A stretch of 64,000 nucleotides of DNA from NCBI RefSeq assembly GCF_023016525.1, contig NZ_JALKCG010000004.1, positions 225,492-289,491 on the forward strand. The letters run 5' to 3'. Below the pieces are notes generated by a model, which worked only from the letters and a program-made list of their open reading frames with translations, was not told where the DNA came from and did not search any database. The stretch comes from Ancylobacter koreensis. GTDB lineage: Bacteria > Pseudomonadota > Alphaproteobacteria > Rhizobiales > Xanthobacteraceae. Shown here piece after piece: positions 27,628 through 36,995 of the stretch. Within the stretch, counting starts at the first letter, position 1, and every line of letters begins with the position of its first letter. The translations under genes and the position numbers were made by a program.

Positions 27628-28473
27628 TCAGGCGGGCCCGGTCGCGACCGGCTTGTTCGAGGCGCCCCATTCCGACCAGGAGCCGTCATAGAGCGCCTTG
27701 GGCGGCGCGCCGATGGTGTCGAGGGCCAGCCAGAGCACAGCGGCCGTCACGCCCGAGCCGCAGCTCGTGACGACGGGCTTGGAGACGTCGATGCCGGCGG
27801 CTTCCACCGCGGCGCGGATCGTCGCGGGGTCGGCGAGCCGCCCGTCCTTCACCACCGCGTTGAAGGGCAGATTGCGGGCGCCCGGCATGTGTCCGGCCCG
27901 CACACCGGCCCGTGGGTCCGGCGCCTCGCCACGGAAGCGTTCGGCCGAGCGGGCGTCGAGCACCTGCGCGCTGCCGCTGGCGAGATGGGCGGCGACGTCC
28001 TCGATGGAAGCGACAAGCGCGGAATCGAGCGCGGCGTCGAAATGGGCGGGCAGATAGGGCACCTCGCCCGATTCCGTCGGCCGCCCCTCGGCCAGCCATT
28101 TCGGAAAGCCGCCGTCGAGGATCGCCACATCCACCGCGCCGAAGGCCCGCAGCGTCCACCAGACGCGCGGCGCCGAGAACAGGCCGTGCGTGTCGTAGAC
28201 GACGATCTTCATCTGCCGCCCGATGCCGAGCGATTCCATCGCCGCCCGGAACAGCGTCGGCGAGGGGAGCATGTGCGGCAGCGGGCTCGACGCGTCCGAT
28301 ATGGCGTCCACGTCGAAGAACACGGCGCCGGGAATATGCGCCTTGAGGTATTCCTCGCGCCCCTTGCGCCCGCTCGTCGGCATGTGCCACGAGCCGTCGA
28401 CGATCACGAGGTTCGGCGCGCCGAGATGCGCAGCGAGCCATTCGGTCGAGACGAGGCGGTTATTCTCGGTCAT
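27628..28473 (-). CDS. sseA: 3-mercaptopyruvate / thiosulfate sulfurtransferase
   Basis: A 281-residue protein with two rhodanese domains. The N-terminal one (residues ~5-140) is structural and contains DGSWHMPTSGRKG and the YDTHGLFSAPRVWW segment. The C-terminal one carries the active-site loop SCGSGVTA with its catalytic cysteine. The CGSG(V/I)TA loop is typical of mercaptopyruvate sulfurtransferases. It moves sulfane sulfur to thiol acceptors or cyanide. It lies downstream of cysteine synthase and AlaX on the same strand, so a sulfur/cysteine-metabolism operon is likely. Confidence 0.92.
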   Translation of the reverse strand: MTENNRLVSTEWLAAHLGAPNLVIVDGSWHMPTSGRKGREEYLKAHIPGAVFFDVDAISDASSPLPHMLPSPTLFRAAMESLGIGRQMKIVVYDTHGLFSAPRVWWTLRAFGAVDVAILDGGFPKWLAEGRPTESGEVPYLPAHFDAALDSALVASIEDVAAHLASGSAQVLDARSAERFRGEAPDPRAGVRAGHMPGARNLPFNAVVKDGRLADPATIRAAVEAAGIDVSKPVVTSCGSGVTAAVLWLALDTIGAPPKALYDGSWSEWGASNKPVATGPA

Positions 28474-28503
28474 GGGGCACTCTCCGGAGCCGCGCGCTGG
28501 GCG

Positions 28504-29217
28504 TCAGGCCCAGGCCAGCCGCACGCGGCGGTTCTGCTGGCCCTTCTTCTCGATCTTCGTCACCTGAACCGCGCCGATCTCGTCGAGCGAGCGCACATGG
28601 GTGCCCCCGCAGGGCTGCAGGTCGAGGCCGGCGATCTCGACGAGGCGGATGCGCCCGCTGCCGCGCGGCGGCTGCACCGACAGCGTCTTCACGAGGCCCG
28701 GATTGGCGTCCAGCTCCTCCTCGGTGATCCAGCGCTCCGACACCTTTGCGCCGGTGGCGATCATCTCGACGAGCTGTGCGGTGATGGCGTCCTTGTTGAG
28801 CCCGGCATCGGGAATGTCGAAGTCGAGCCGGCTTTCCTCCTCGCCGATGGAGCCGCCCGTGACGGGAAAGGGCAGGGCAACGGAGAGGAGATGTAGCGCC
28901 GTGTGCATACGCATGCGCTTGTGGCGGGTCGGCCAGTCGAGGCGCAATGTCACCACCTCGCCCTGTTCGGGCAGCTCGGCGCCGGCCGCCGGCATGTGCA
29001 GGACATCGACCTTGGACGGGCCGTAGATGGCGGTCTCGATGGCGATCTCGCACCCGTCGGCGCGCACCAGCGTTCCCCGATCGCCCGGCTGGCCGCCGGC
29101 GGTCGCGTAGAACACCGTGCGGTCGACCGCGATGCCGCCCTCCGGCGACAGCCCGGTGACGACGGCGGTCGTCTCCTTCTGGTAGGCGTCGTCGCGAAAG
29201 AGCAGGATTGTTGCCAT
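28504..29217 (-). CDS. Alanyl-tRNA editing protein AlaX
   Basis: A 237-residue free-standing homologue of the AlaRS editing domain. It contains the zinc ligands and editing signatures RMHTALHLLSV and LQPCGGTHVRSLDEIG, and the upstream TAGGQPGDRG element. It hydrolyses mischarged Ser- (or Gly-) tRNA-Ala, protecting translation. The start shares one base with the cysK stop (TGATG), showing tight coupling. An upstream extension in this frame to 29427 is just the shadow of cysK. Placement behind cysteine synthase, whose substrate derives from serine, may reflect serine-related balance, but that is speculative. Confidence 0.9.
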   Translation of the reverse strand: MATILLFRDDAYQKETTAVVTGLSPEGGIAVDRTVFYATAGGQPGDRGTLVRADGCEIAIETAIYGPSKVDVLHMPAAGAELPEQGEVVTLRLDWPTRHKRMRMHTALHLLSVALPFPVTGGSIGEEESRLDFDIPDAGLNKDAITAQLVEMIATGAKVSERWITEEELDANPGLVKTLSVQPPRGSGRIRLVEIAGLDLQPCGGTHVRSLDEIGAVQVTKIEKKGQQNRRVRLAWA

Positions 29218-30248
29218 CAGATCAGCACGCTGGGAATGTCCACGCTGCGCTCCAGCCAGCCCGGCACGGGCAGGCCCTTTTCGCGCAGAAAGGCGGGGTT
29301 GAAGAGCTTCGACTGGTAGCGCGTGCCGAAATCGCAGAGCACGGTGACGATGGTGTGGCCCGGGCCCAGCTCCTTCGCCAGCCGGATGGCGCCGGCGACA
29401 TTGATGCCGGAGGAGCCGCCGAGGCACAGGCCCTCATGTTCGAGCAGGTCGAACACGATCTGCACCGCTTCCGCATCGGGGATCTGGTACGCGGTGTCGA
29501 TCGGCGCGCCCTCCAGATTGGCGGTGATGCGGCCCTGGCCGATGCCCTCGGTGATGGAGGAGCCTTCCGACTTCAGTTCGCCGGTCGTGTAGTAGCTGTA
29601 GAGCGCGGCGCCGAAGGGGTCGGCCAATGCGATGCGGATCGCCGGGTTCCGCGCCTTGAGCGCGATGGCGGTGCCCGCCAGCGTGCCGCCCGTGCCGACG
29701 GCGGAGACGAAGCCGTCCACCCTGCCGCCGGTCTGCGCCCAGATCTCCGGGCCCGTGGTTTCGATATGAGCCTGCCGGTTGGCCACGTTGTCGAACTGGT
29801 TGGCCCACACCGCCCCGTTCGGCTCGCTCGCCGCCAGCGCCTCGGCCAGCCGGCCGGAGACCTTCACATAGTTGTTCGGGTTGGCATAGCCGACCGCCGG
29901 GACTTCCACCAGCGTGGCGCCGGCGAGCCGCAGCATGTCCTTCTTTTCCTGGCTCTGAGTGTCGGGGATGACGATCACCGAGCGGAAGCCCAGCGCGTTG
30001 CCTACCAGAGCGAGGCCGATGCCCGTATTGCCGGCCGTGCCCTCGACGATGACGCCGCCGGGGCGCAGTTCGCCGCGCGCCACCGCGTCCTGAATGATGA
30101 ACAGCGCGGCGCGGTCCTTCACCGACTGGCCGGGATTGAGGAACTCGGCCTTGCCGAGGATCGTGCAGCCGGTGGCCTGCGAGGCATGCTGGAGCTTGAT
30201 GAGCGGCGTGTTGCCGATCGCCTCGACGAGACCGTTGCGGATGTCCAT
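29217..30248 (-). CDS. cysK: Cysteine synthase A (O-acetylserine sulfhydrylase)
   Basis: A 343-residue PLP enzyme with the lysine-bearing motif NPGQSVKDRAA, the substrate loop EGTAGNTGIGLA, the phosphate-binding GTGGT and C-terminal GGSSGIN. It makes cysteine from O-acetylserine and sulfide. It belongs to a longer branch than E. coli CysK (323 aa), with EGTAGNTG where classic CysK has EPTSGNTG. O-phosphoserine or homoserine-derived substrates are therefore possible alternatives. ATG at 30248. It leads a cysK-alaX-sseA group. Confidence 0.9.
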   Translation of the reverse strand: MDIRNGLVEAIGNTPLIKLQHASQATGCTILGKAEFLNPGQSVKDRAALFIIQDAVARGELRPGGVIVEGTAGNTGIGLALVGNALGFRSVIVIPDTQSQEKKDMLRLAGATLVEVPAVGYANPNNYVKVSGRLAEALAASEPNGAVWANQFDNVANRQAHIETTGPEIWAQTGGRVDGFVSAVGTGGTLAGTAIALKARNPAIRIALADPFGAALYSYYTTGELKSEGSSITEGIGQGRITANLEGAPIDTAYQIPDAEAVQIVFDLLEHEGLCLGGSSGINVAGAIRLAKELGPGHTIVTVLCDFGTRYQSKLFNPAFLREKGLPVPGWLERSVDIPSVLI

Positions 30249-30295
30249 GGTGCTTCTGCTGCTCTGCCCGAAAGGCCCACGAAGTTAGTGGGCCC

Positions 30296-31771
30296 TTACC
30301 GGCTCGGCAACCGGCTTGCGTGTAATTCCCCGCGAATGCGCGCAAATCGCGCCAGCGCCCGCTCGCGCGCCGCCGCGTGATCGACGACGGGGCGCGGGTA
30401 GGTCTCGCCCAGCACCACGCCGGCCCGCCTGAGTACGTCCGCCGGGGCCTGCCACGGCTTGTGGATGAAGGCGTCGGGCAGGCCGGCGAGTTCGGGCACG
30501 AAGCGGCGGACATAGGCGCCGTTGGGGTCGAATTTCTCGCCCTGGCTCACGGGATTGAAGATGCGGAAATAGGGCGCGGCGTCGGCGCCCGATCCAGCGA
30601 CCCATTGCCAGCTTGCCGGATTGTTCGCGGGGTCGGCGTCGACCAGCGTGTCCCAGAACCACTCCTCGCCCTGCCGCCAGTCAGTGAGGCCGTGCTTGAT
30701 GAGGAGGGAGGCGGCGACCATGCGCACCCGGTTATGCATCCAGCCCGTCTGCCAGAGCTGGCGCATGCCGGCGTCGACGAGCGGGTAGCCTGTCATCCCT
30801 TTGCGCCATGCCCGTTCCAGCGTGGCGTCGGGCTGCCATTCGAAGGCATCGAAGCGGGCATTGAAATTCTGCCGGCCGATGTCGGGGAAGTGGAACAGCA
30901 GGTGGTAGCTGAACTCCCGCCAATAGAGCTCGCTGACGAATTTCTCCGCGTCGCGGCCGGGCACAGTGCCGGCGTCCGCCGCGTGGCGGACGGCGGCGAG
31001 AACCTGCCGGGGCGAGACCTCGCCGAAACGCAGATGCGGGGACAGGCGCGAGACATGGGGCAGGTCCGGCCGGTCGCGGCCTTGCGTATAGCCGGCAAGC
31101 TCCTCGTCGACGAACGTCGCCAACCGCGCCGCCGCCCCTCGCTCTCCGGGCGTCCAATTCTCGCGCAATCCGCCCGCCCAGTCGGGTCGGGTCGGCTCCA
31201 GAGCCCAATCGTCGAGCCTGTCGCCGGGTGGAGCTTCGGCAAAGCTCCACGTGCCGGCGGCCCGCTGCGGCGGGCTCACCTCCTGCTGGCGGGCGCTGCG
31301 GTAAAAGGGCGTGAACACGCGGAAGGGGCCGCCGGCCTGCGTCTTCACCGTCCACGGCTCGTGCAGCAGCGCGGCGTTGAAGCTGCCCACCAGCAGCCCG
31401 CTCCCGACGAGGGCGGCTTTCAGCGCGCCGTCCACGGCGATTTCGGGCGCGCCGTAGCGGCGGTTCCAGAACACTGCGGCCGCATGGCTGGCCTCGACGA
31501 GCGCGGGGATAACCTCGGCCGCTGCGCCCCGCCGCAGCACCAGCGTGCCGCCCAGAGCGCGAATCTCCGCCCCAAGTGCTGCCAGAGAGCGGCCGAGCCA
31601 CCAGCGCGCCGCGCCGCCGAGCGGGCGAATATTGGGGCTTTCCTCGTCCAGCACATAGGCGAGGATAAGCGGCCGGCCGCTGGCGCGCGCCGCCTCGACG
31701 GCCGGATTGTCGGCGAGCCGCAGGTCGTCGCGCAGCCAGACGAGGGCAGGGCGCTGGGAGGGCGTGGGCAT
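30296..31771 (-). CDS. phrB: Deoxyribodipyrimidine photolyase (class I CPD type)
   Basis: A 491-residue flavoprotein. Residues 1-~135 form the antenna-chromophore Rossmann domain (LVWLRDDLRLADNPA). The C-terminal FAD-binding helical domain contains SELYWREFSYHLLFH, GYPLVDAGMRQLWQTGWMHNR, VDADPANNPASWQWVAGSG and the phosphate-rich FNPVSQGEKFDPNG. It repairs cyclobutane pyrimidine dimers using blue light. The gene is divergent from the short-chain dehydrogenase, sharing a 142-base intergenic region. Confidence 0.94.
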   Translation of the reverse strand: MPTPSQRPALVWLRDDLRLADNPAVEAARASGRPLILAYVLDEESPNIRPLGGAARWWLGRSLAALGAEIRALGGTLVLRRGAAAEVIPALVEASHAAAVFWNRRYGAPEIAVDGALKAALVGSGLLVGSFNAALLHEPWTVKTQAGGPFRVFTPFYRSARQQEVSPPQRAAGTWSFAEAPPGDRLDDWALEPTRPDWAGGLRENWTPGERGAAARLATFVDEELAGYTQGRDRPDLPHVSRLSPHLRFGEVSPRQVLAAVRHAADAGTVPGRDAEKFVSELYWREFSYHLLFHFPDIGRQNFNARFDAFEWQPDATLERAWRKGMTGYPLVDAGMRQLWQTGWMHNRVRMVAASLLIKHGLTDWRQGEEWFWDTLVDADPANNPASWQWVAGSGADAAPYFRIFNPVSQGEKFDPNGAYVRRFVPELAGLPDAFIHKPWQAPADVLRRAGVVLGETYPRPVVDHAAARERALARFARIRGELHASRLPSR

Positions 31772-31860
31772 GGTCGGTTCACCGTGGCGTTGCGCGGCTT
31801 TTTACGCAATCGCCGCCCGATGGGTTCAACGGCGCTGGCCAAATCCACCGATACTTAATA

Positions 31861-31874
31861 ATGATAACTATCAT
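31861..31874. promoter_or_regulatory. AT-rich palindrome in the photolyase / dehydrogenase divergent region
   Basis: ATGATA-AC-TATCAT is a perfect 6-2-6 inverted repeat in an AT-rich pocket of otherwise GC-rich DNA, 39 bases upstream of the dehydrogenase start. It is extended by imperfect symmetry on both sides. It looks like an operator for a dimeric regulator; resemblance to Fur-type boxes is only partial. Confidence 0.5.
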
Positions 31875-31913
31875 CAATAGTGCCGGTTGGCCGGCGCACA
31901 GGGAGTTTCCATC

Positions 31914-32723
31914 ATGAATGCAGTTCCCTCCCAGGGCACCGCCCTCGTCACCGGCGCCTCCAGCGGCATCGGCAAGGTCTATGCGCAGCGTCTCGCCCGG
32001 CGCGGCTACGACCTCATCCTCGTCGCCCGCAACCGCGCGCGCCTGGAAGCGCTCGCCGCCGAGCTTTCCGCCGCCACCGGCCGCAAGGTGGACGTGCTGG
32101 CCGCCGATCTCGGCGCGCCGCAGGATGTCGCGGCCGTCGCCGCGCGCATCGCCGAAGATCCGGCCGTGACGCTGCTGGTCAACAATGCCGGTTCCGGGAC
32201 GGAGGGGCCGGTGATCGGTGCCGACGCCGGCAAGATCGACGCCATGGTGCAGCTCAACGTCGTCGCGCTGACGCAGCTCGCCGTCGCGGCGGTCAACGCC
32301 TTCACCCGGCGCGGGCAGGGCACGCTGGTGAACATCGCCTCGGTGGTGGCCCTGATGCCGGAGAACTTCCTCGGCGCCTATGCCGCCACCAAGGCCTATG
32401 TGCTGGCCTTCACCCAGTCGCTCAGCACCGAGCTGAAGGACGGGCCGGTGCGGCTGCAGGCGGTGCTGCCGGGCCTCACGCGCACCGAATTCTTCGACCG
32501 AGCTGGGCTCGATGCCAATGCGCTGCCGGCGCATATGGTGATGTCGGCGGAGGATCTGGTGGATGCCGCGCTGGCCGGGCTGGACCTGGGCGAGCTGATC
32601 ACCATTCCCTCGCTGCCGGAAGCGGCTGACTGGACGGCTGCCGAGGCGGCGGTGCGCCAGCTCGGGCCGAACCTGTCGCTCAGCCGGCCGGCGGCGCGCT
32701 ACGGCGTCCACGAGGCATCCTGA
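31914..32723 (+). CDS. Short-chain dehydrogenase/reductase
   Basis: A 269-residue classical-like SDR: TGASSGIGKVYAQRLARRG (cofactor loop), NNAG, then the catalytic Ser (NIASVV) and Tyr-x-x-x-Lys (YAATKAY). Arginines after the first strand (VARNRARLEAL) favour NADPH. It resembles the DltE/YdfG-like oxidoreductases; the substrate is not predictable. ATG at 31914 has GGGAG upstream. The gene is convergent with tamB, leaving only three bases between stops. Confidence 0.9.
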   Translation: MNAVPSQGTALVTGASSGIGKVYAQRLARRGYDLILVARNRARLEALAAELSAATGRKVDVLAADLGAPQDVAAVAARIAEDPAVTLLVNNAGSGTEGPVIGADAGKIDAMVQLNVVALTQLAVAAVNAFTRRGQGTLVNIASVVALMPENFLGAYAATKAYVLAFTQSLSTELKDGPVRLQAVLPGLTRTEFFDRAGLDANALPAHMVMSAEDLVDAALAGLDLGELITIPSLPEAADWTAAEAAVRQLGPNLSLSRPAARYGVHEAS

Positions 32724-32726
32724 GCC

Positions 32727-35700
32727 TCAGTAGTCCCACTGGGCGCCGATGCCGACCTCGGCCGAGCCGTCGGCGCCCGTGGCCCCCTGCAGGCGGATGT
32801 TCTTCGTCACGTCGACATCGACCGTCACGCGGCTGGAGCCGCCCGTCGTGCCCTGTCGAACGCCGAGATAGATATTGTCGTTGAGCCGCCGGCCGACGCC
32901 GATCTGGCCGCCGGTGCCCTCGGAATTGGCGCCGATGTCGAGGCTGTCGACGCCCAGCGAGCGGCGCAGATTCTCCAGCACGCCCGCGCCGCCGGAGAAC
33001 TGAGCGGCGATCTGCGCGAGCTGCACCGCCTGTCCGGCGTTCAGCGTGCCGGCCGAGCGGCCGAACAGCAGGCGGGCGATCACCTCGTCCTGCGGCAGGG
33101 TGGGCGTGGAGGAGAAGCTCACCCGCGGACGCGAGGCCGGTCCCGAGACGAGGAGCTGGGCAGTGATGTCGGCGCTCGTCGTCTCGGCCAGGAAGTCCAG
33201 CTCGGGATCGGTGGTGCCGGTGAAGGTGACGCGCCCGCGCGAGAAGGTGAGGCGGCGTCCGCCGAAATCGAATGTGCCGCGCCGCAGATCGAAGCCGCCC
33301 AGCGCCATCGGCGCGCGCGTGGTGCCGCTGAGCTTCACTTCGCCGCCGAGCTGCGCCTCCATGCCGAGGCCGCGCACGAAGACGTTGTTGCTCGGCGCGG
33401 AAAGCACGAGATCGAGCGCGATGCCGCTGCGGCTGGCCGTCGCCGGCCGGTTCACCGAGGGGCTGAGTTTGTTGAACTTCCCGCTGGCATTGACGTGGCG
33501 GACATTGAGGTTCTGCACCCCGCCGGGAAAGCGGTCCGGCACGTTGATGTCGAGCGCGCGCAGCACGAGCCGCCCGGTGAGGCGCGGGCCGTTGAGGAAG
33601 GCGCCCTCGATGCCGATGCGTCCCTCGGCGACGAGGCGCATGAGGTCGCTGTTCACCATGGCGGCGTTGGACAGATCGAGGTCGATCCGGCCGGGATAGG
33701 CGGCGGCGGGGTCGAGCGTGATGCTCCCGCGCCCCGTCACCGTGCCGCCATTTGTCGTGCGGGCCGAGACGCTGGTAATCGTGACGGTGCGGTCCGTGCC
33801 GGTCAGCACCGCCTCGATGCGATCGAGCGCCACGCCGTTCACCGCGTCGTCGAAGCGCCCGCCGGTGACGCGCACCGTGCCGCCGGCGCGCGGGGCGGCG
33901 GGCGTGCCGCGCAGGGTCGCGTCGACATTGGCGGTGCCGGTGAGCCGGGCGCCGGTGGTGGCGAGCAGCGGGTTGACGATGGCGAGGTTGATTGCCCCGC
34001 GCAGTGCGAGGTCGAGCTCGCCCGGGCCCACCGGCACGGAGCCGTTGACCGTGAAGCCCTGGAGATTCGGGCCGGTGATGCCGGCGCGCAGCGAGGCGCG
34101 CCCGCCCTCCAGCGCACCGGTTGCCGTGATGTCGAACGGCCCGGCGCCCGAGGCGGCGAGGTCCGGGCTGCTGAGGCGGGCGATGCGCAGGTCATAGGTG
34201 CCGGTCGGTGCCTGCGGCGTGCCGCGAATGCGCGTGGTGCCGGCCAACGTCCCGGAAAGGCCGGGATCGCTGCCCGCCAGCCCCGCCAGCGCCAGAGGCA
34301 GCGCGCGCAGATCGGCGGAGAGATCGAGCGTCGCGCCGGCCGAGCCGGAAAGGGTGGCGCTGCCACCGCCGGCCGAAAGCACCAGGCGGTCGACGCTCAC
34401 CGTGCCCGAGGCGAGGGTGAAGGTGGCCGGCGCGCTGGTCGCCACGCTGAGGTTGCCCCGCGTCGCGGTGAGCCGGTCGAGCCGCAGGCGAGCGCCGTCC
34501 GGTCGCGGCTCCAGTCGCCCGCCGCCGCGCAGCGTGGTGCCCTGCGCCACGGCGTCCAGCGTCAGGTCCGTGCCGGTGGCACTGCCATTGGCGCGCAGCG
34601 AGGCGGTCTCCACCGTGAGGCCGGAAAGGTCGAGCGCGCGCAGGTCCGCCGTGCCGTCGAGCAGCGGAACGCCCAGCGCGTCACGCACCGTGCCGTCGAT
34701 GGTGGCGGCGCCCAGCCGGCGGCCGAAGGCGTCGAGATTGGCCGCCGTGGCGCGGATGGCGGCGTCCTGCCGGCCACTGGCGGCGGTGAGCGTCACATCC
34801 GCCTCGAGTCGGCCCGACATTTCGGTGAGCAGCAGGGCGGCCACGTCGGCGAGGTCGCCGGCGGCGATGCTTAGCCGGCCATTCGCCAGGCCGTCGGCCG
34901 CGAGCGCCACGTCGCCGCGCGCCGTTACGGAGCCGATCGCGATGTCGAGGCCGCTCAGCGCACGGGTGCCGTCCGCCTGCGTCGCCAAAGCGCCTGTGCC
35001 GCGCGCGGGCTTGCCGGCCAGTTCCCCGGCGAGGGTGAAACGGCCCGCCGGGGAGCCGGTAATGTCGCTCGCGGTGACGTCGAGAGCGAGATCGCGCAGC
35101 GGGCGGCCCTCCGCGACGCCCTGCGGTACACGCAGGCGGGCGGTAACGCCGAGATCGTCGACCGTGCCGGAGAAGGTGGCGTCGGCCTCCAGCGCGCCGC
35201 CAAGACGCGGATCGAGGCGAGCGAGGTCGTCCAGCGTCGCCTTGGCAGCAAGGTCGGCGACATCCGAGGCGATGCGCCCGTTCACCGTCGCCGCGAGGCC
35301 CTGGGTGTCGATCTGCAGGTCACGCACCGAGACGGCGTTGGTGCCGTCGCGGGCCAGCGCGCCCTCGATACGCAGCGACGGGCCGAGAAGCGCGTCGAGC
35401 CGGGCGATGCCGGTCGTCAGCCCCTGCGCGCTGCCCTGCACGCTCGCGCTGGCGCGGGAGAGGTCGGCGGCGGCGGAGAGCCGCGCCTCCAGCGTCGCGG
35501 TGCCGGCGAGAGGCTGGCCGGCGAGGGGAGCGAAGGCGGCCAGATCCAGCCGGCGCACCGAGAGGTCGCCGTCGATGGCGGCGATATCCGCCTGACCCGT
35601 AAAGCGCGCCTCCAGCGCCGCCAGTTCGACCGTGACGGACTGCACGGTGACGGCCTGCGGGGCGGGCAATGCCTGCGGATCGGCCGTGCCGCTCAGGGCG

Positions 35701-36995
35701 AAGCGGCCGGAACCGCCGAGCGCGCTTGCGACCTGGGGATCCTGCGCGGTCAGTCCGCTCGCGGCACCGTCCACCTTCAGATTGAGGTAGCCGGACGAAT
35801 CAGGCATCGTTCGGAGCGTTGCATTCAGCGTATCTGCGCCATAGCCCGCCCCGGTGACGCCGGAGGCGGATATTTGCGTATCGATAGCCGGCTGATTGAT
35901 CGTGCCGCCGGCCGTTCCCGAGACGCGAAGTCCTTGCCACGCAACACCTTGCGAGACGGCGGCATAGCGCCCAGCATCGTTCGCGGTGACGTCGAAGGTG
36001 AGGTTTAGTTTGCCGGCTGATTCAATCGTGCCGCTGGCTTCGGCCTGAAAACCGGCGGCATGGGCGGTCAGCTTCTCGATCGCGACGTTGCGCGCGTTGT
36101 CGATGGCGGCGCTGCCGGAGAATTCCGCCCTCCCCGCGAAGATCGGTGCGATATCGGCCGGCAACACGCGCGACATGTCGGCATCGAGCGCGAAGGTGAC
36201 GCGGCGTCCGTCCGCCAGAGCACGGATTCCGGCCGCGCCGCTCGCCTCGGCGAGCGTTCCGACCGAAAGCCGCAACTGCCCGTCCCAGGCGTCGAGCGGG
36301 CCGCCACCCTTCAGGGTCGCGGCGATCTCCGGCAGACCGTCGAAGCCGGCGGCACGCGCGATCAGCCCGCCGGCGGGTTCTTCGCCGGCGATGTCGAGGT
36401 CGAGTCTGCCGCTCTCCGGCGCATAGATGGCTGAACCCGCGAGCCGGCCCGGTGCGTCGAGCCGGGCGAGGGCGAACTGCGCCGAGATGCCCTGCGCCAG
36501 CGATGCAAGGTCCGCCGAGCCGGTGAGCGAGAGCCGTGCCGCATGACCCAGCACGGGCTCATCGAGAACGATTTCGGGAATCTCCAGCGCGCTCACGCGC
36601 ACCGGAAGCGCGAAGGACGTGCCCCCGTCCGTCGCAGCGGGCGCCGGCGGCAGTTCGGGGCGGCGGTGGAGCGCGACGCGGGCGGCGGACAGGCGCGTCA
36701 CGTCCAGCCGGCCCACGAGCAGCGCGGTCGGCCGCCAGTCGAGGGCGGCATTCTCGACGCCGGCGAAGCGTCCTTTCGCGTCGGCCAGCTCGATGCGCTC
36801 GGCTCGGATCTCGAACGGAATGAGCCCGCCGAGACCGCTCACGCTCACCGTCAGGTCCGGCGTCGAGGCGGCGGAGGAGACGAGACGCGCCAGCATTGCG
36901 CGGCCGGGCGGCGTTTGCACGACGCCGAAGGCCAGCACCGGCAGCAGAGCCAGCACGATCAGCAGGAAGGCGAGGGTGCGGAGCGCGCGTTTCAT
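32727..36995 (-). CDS. tamB: Translocation and assembly module protein TamB (DUF490)
   Basis: This 1422-residue protein is anchored by one N-terminal helix (LRTLAFLLIVLALLPVLAFGV). It continues as a very long series of short repetitive beta strands, typical of the bridge-like lipid-transfer proteins of the TamB/AsmA class. The last ~350 residues form the DUF490 domain (RGTFDFGGRRLTFSRGRVTF, DNIYLGVRQGTTG) that contacts the partner barrel. It spans the periplasm and is implicated in phospholipid transport and outer-membrane protein assembly. ATG at 36995 overlaps the tamA stop (TGATG), so the two are co-translated. Confidence 0.95.
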   Translation of the reverse strand: MKRALRTLAFLLIVLALLPVLAFGVVQTPPGRAMLARLVSSAASTPDLTVSVSGLGGLIPFEIRAERIELADAKGRFAGVENAALDWRPTALLVGRLDVTRLSAARVALHRRPELPPAPAATDGGTSFALPVRVSALEIPEIVLDEPVLGHAARLSLTGSADLASLAQGISAQFALARLDAPGRLAGSAIYAPESGRLDLDIAGEEPAGGLIARAAGFDGLPEIAATLKGGGPLDAWDGQLRLSVGTLAEASGAAGIRALADGRRVTFALDADMSRVLPADIAPIFAGRAEFSGSAAIDNARNVAIEKLTAHAAGFQAEASGTIESAGKLNLTFDVTANDAGRYAAVSQGVAWQGLRVSGTAGGTINQPAIDTQISASGVTGAGYGADTLNATLRTMPDSSGYLNLKVDGAASGLTAQDPQVASALGGSGRFALSGTADPQALPAPQAVTVQSVTVELAALEARFTGQADIAAIDGDLSVRRLDLAAFAPLAGQPLAGTATLEARLSAAADLSRASASVQGSAQGLTTGIARLDALLGPSLRIEGALARDGTNAVSVRDLQIDTQGLAATVNGRIASDVADLAAKATLDDLARLDPRLGGALEADATFSGTVDDLGVTARLRVPQGVAEGRPLRDLALDVTASDITGSPAGRFTLAGELAGKPARGTGALATQADGTRALSGLDIAIGSVTARGDVALAADGLANGRLSIAAGDLADVAALLLTEMSGRLEADVTLTAASGRQDAAIRATAANLDAFGRRLGAATIDGTVRDALGVPLLDGTADLRALDLSGLTVETASLRANGSATGTDLTLDAVAQGTTLRGGGRLEPRPDGARLRLDRLTATRGNLSVATSAPATFTLASGTVSVDRLVLSAGGGSATLSGSAGATLDLSADLRALPLALAGLAGSDPGLSGTLAGTTRIRGTPQAPTGTYDLRIARLSSPDLAASGAGPFDITATGALEGGRASLRAGITGPNLQGFTVNGSVPVGPGELDLALRGAINLAIVNPLLATTGARLTGTANVDATLRGTPAAPRAGGTVRVTGGRFDDAVNGVALDRIEAVLTGTDRTVTITSVSARTTNGGTVTGRGSITLDPAAAYPGRIDLDLSNAAMVNSDLMRLVAEGRIGIEGAFLNGPRLTGRLVLRALDINVPDRFPGGVQNLNVRHVNASGKFNKLSPSVNRPATASRSGIALDLVLSAPSNNVFVRGLGMEAQLGGEVKLSGTTRAPMALGGFDLRRGTFDFGGRRLTFSRGRVTFTGTTDPELDFLAETTSADITAQLLVSGPASRPRVSFSSTPTLPQDEVIARLLFGRSAGTLNAGQAVQLAQIAAQFSGGAGVLENLRRSLGVDSLDIGANSEGTGGQIGVGRRLNDNIYLGVRQGTTGGSSRVTVDVDVTKNIRLQGATGADGSAEVGIGAQWDY

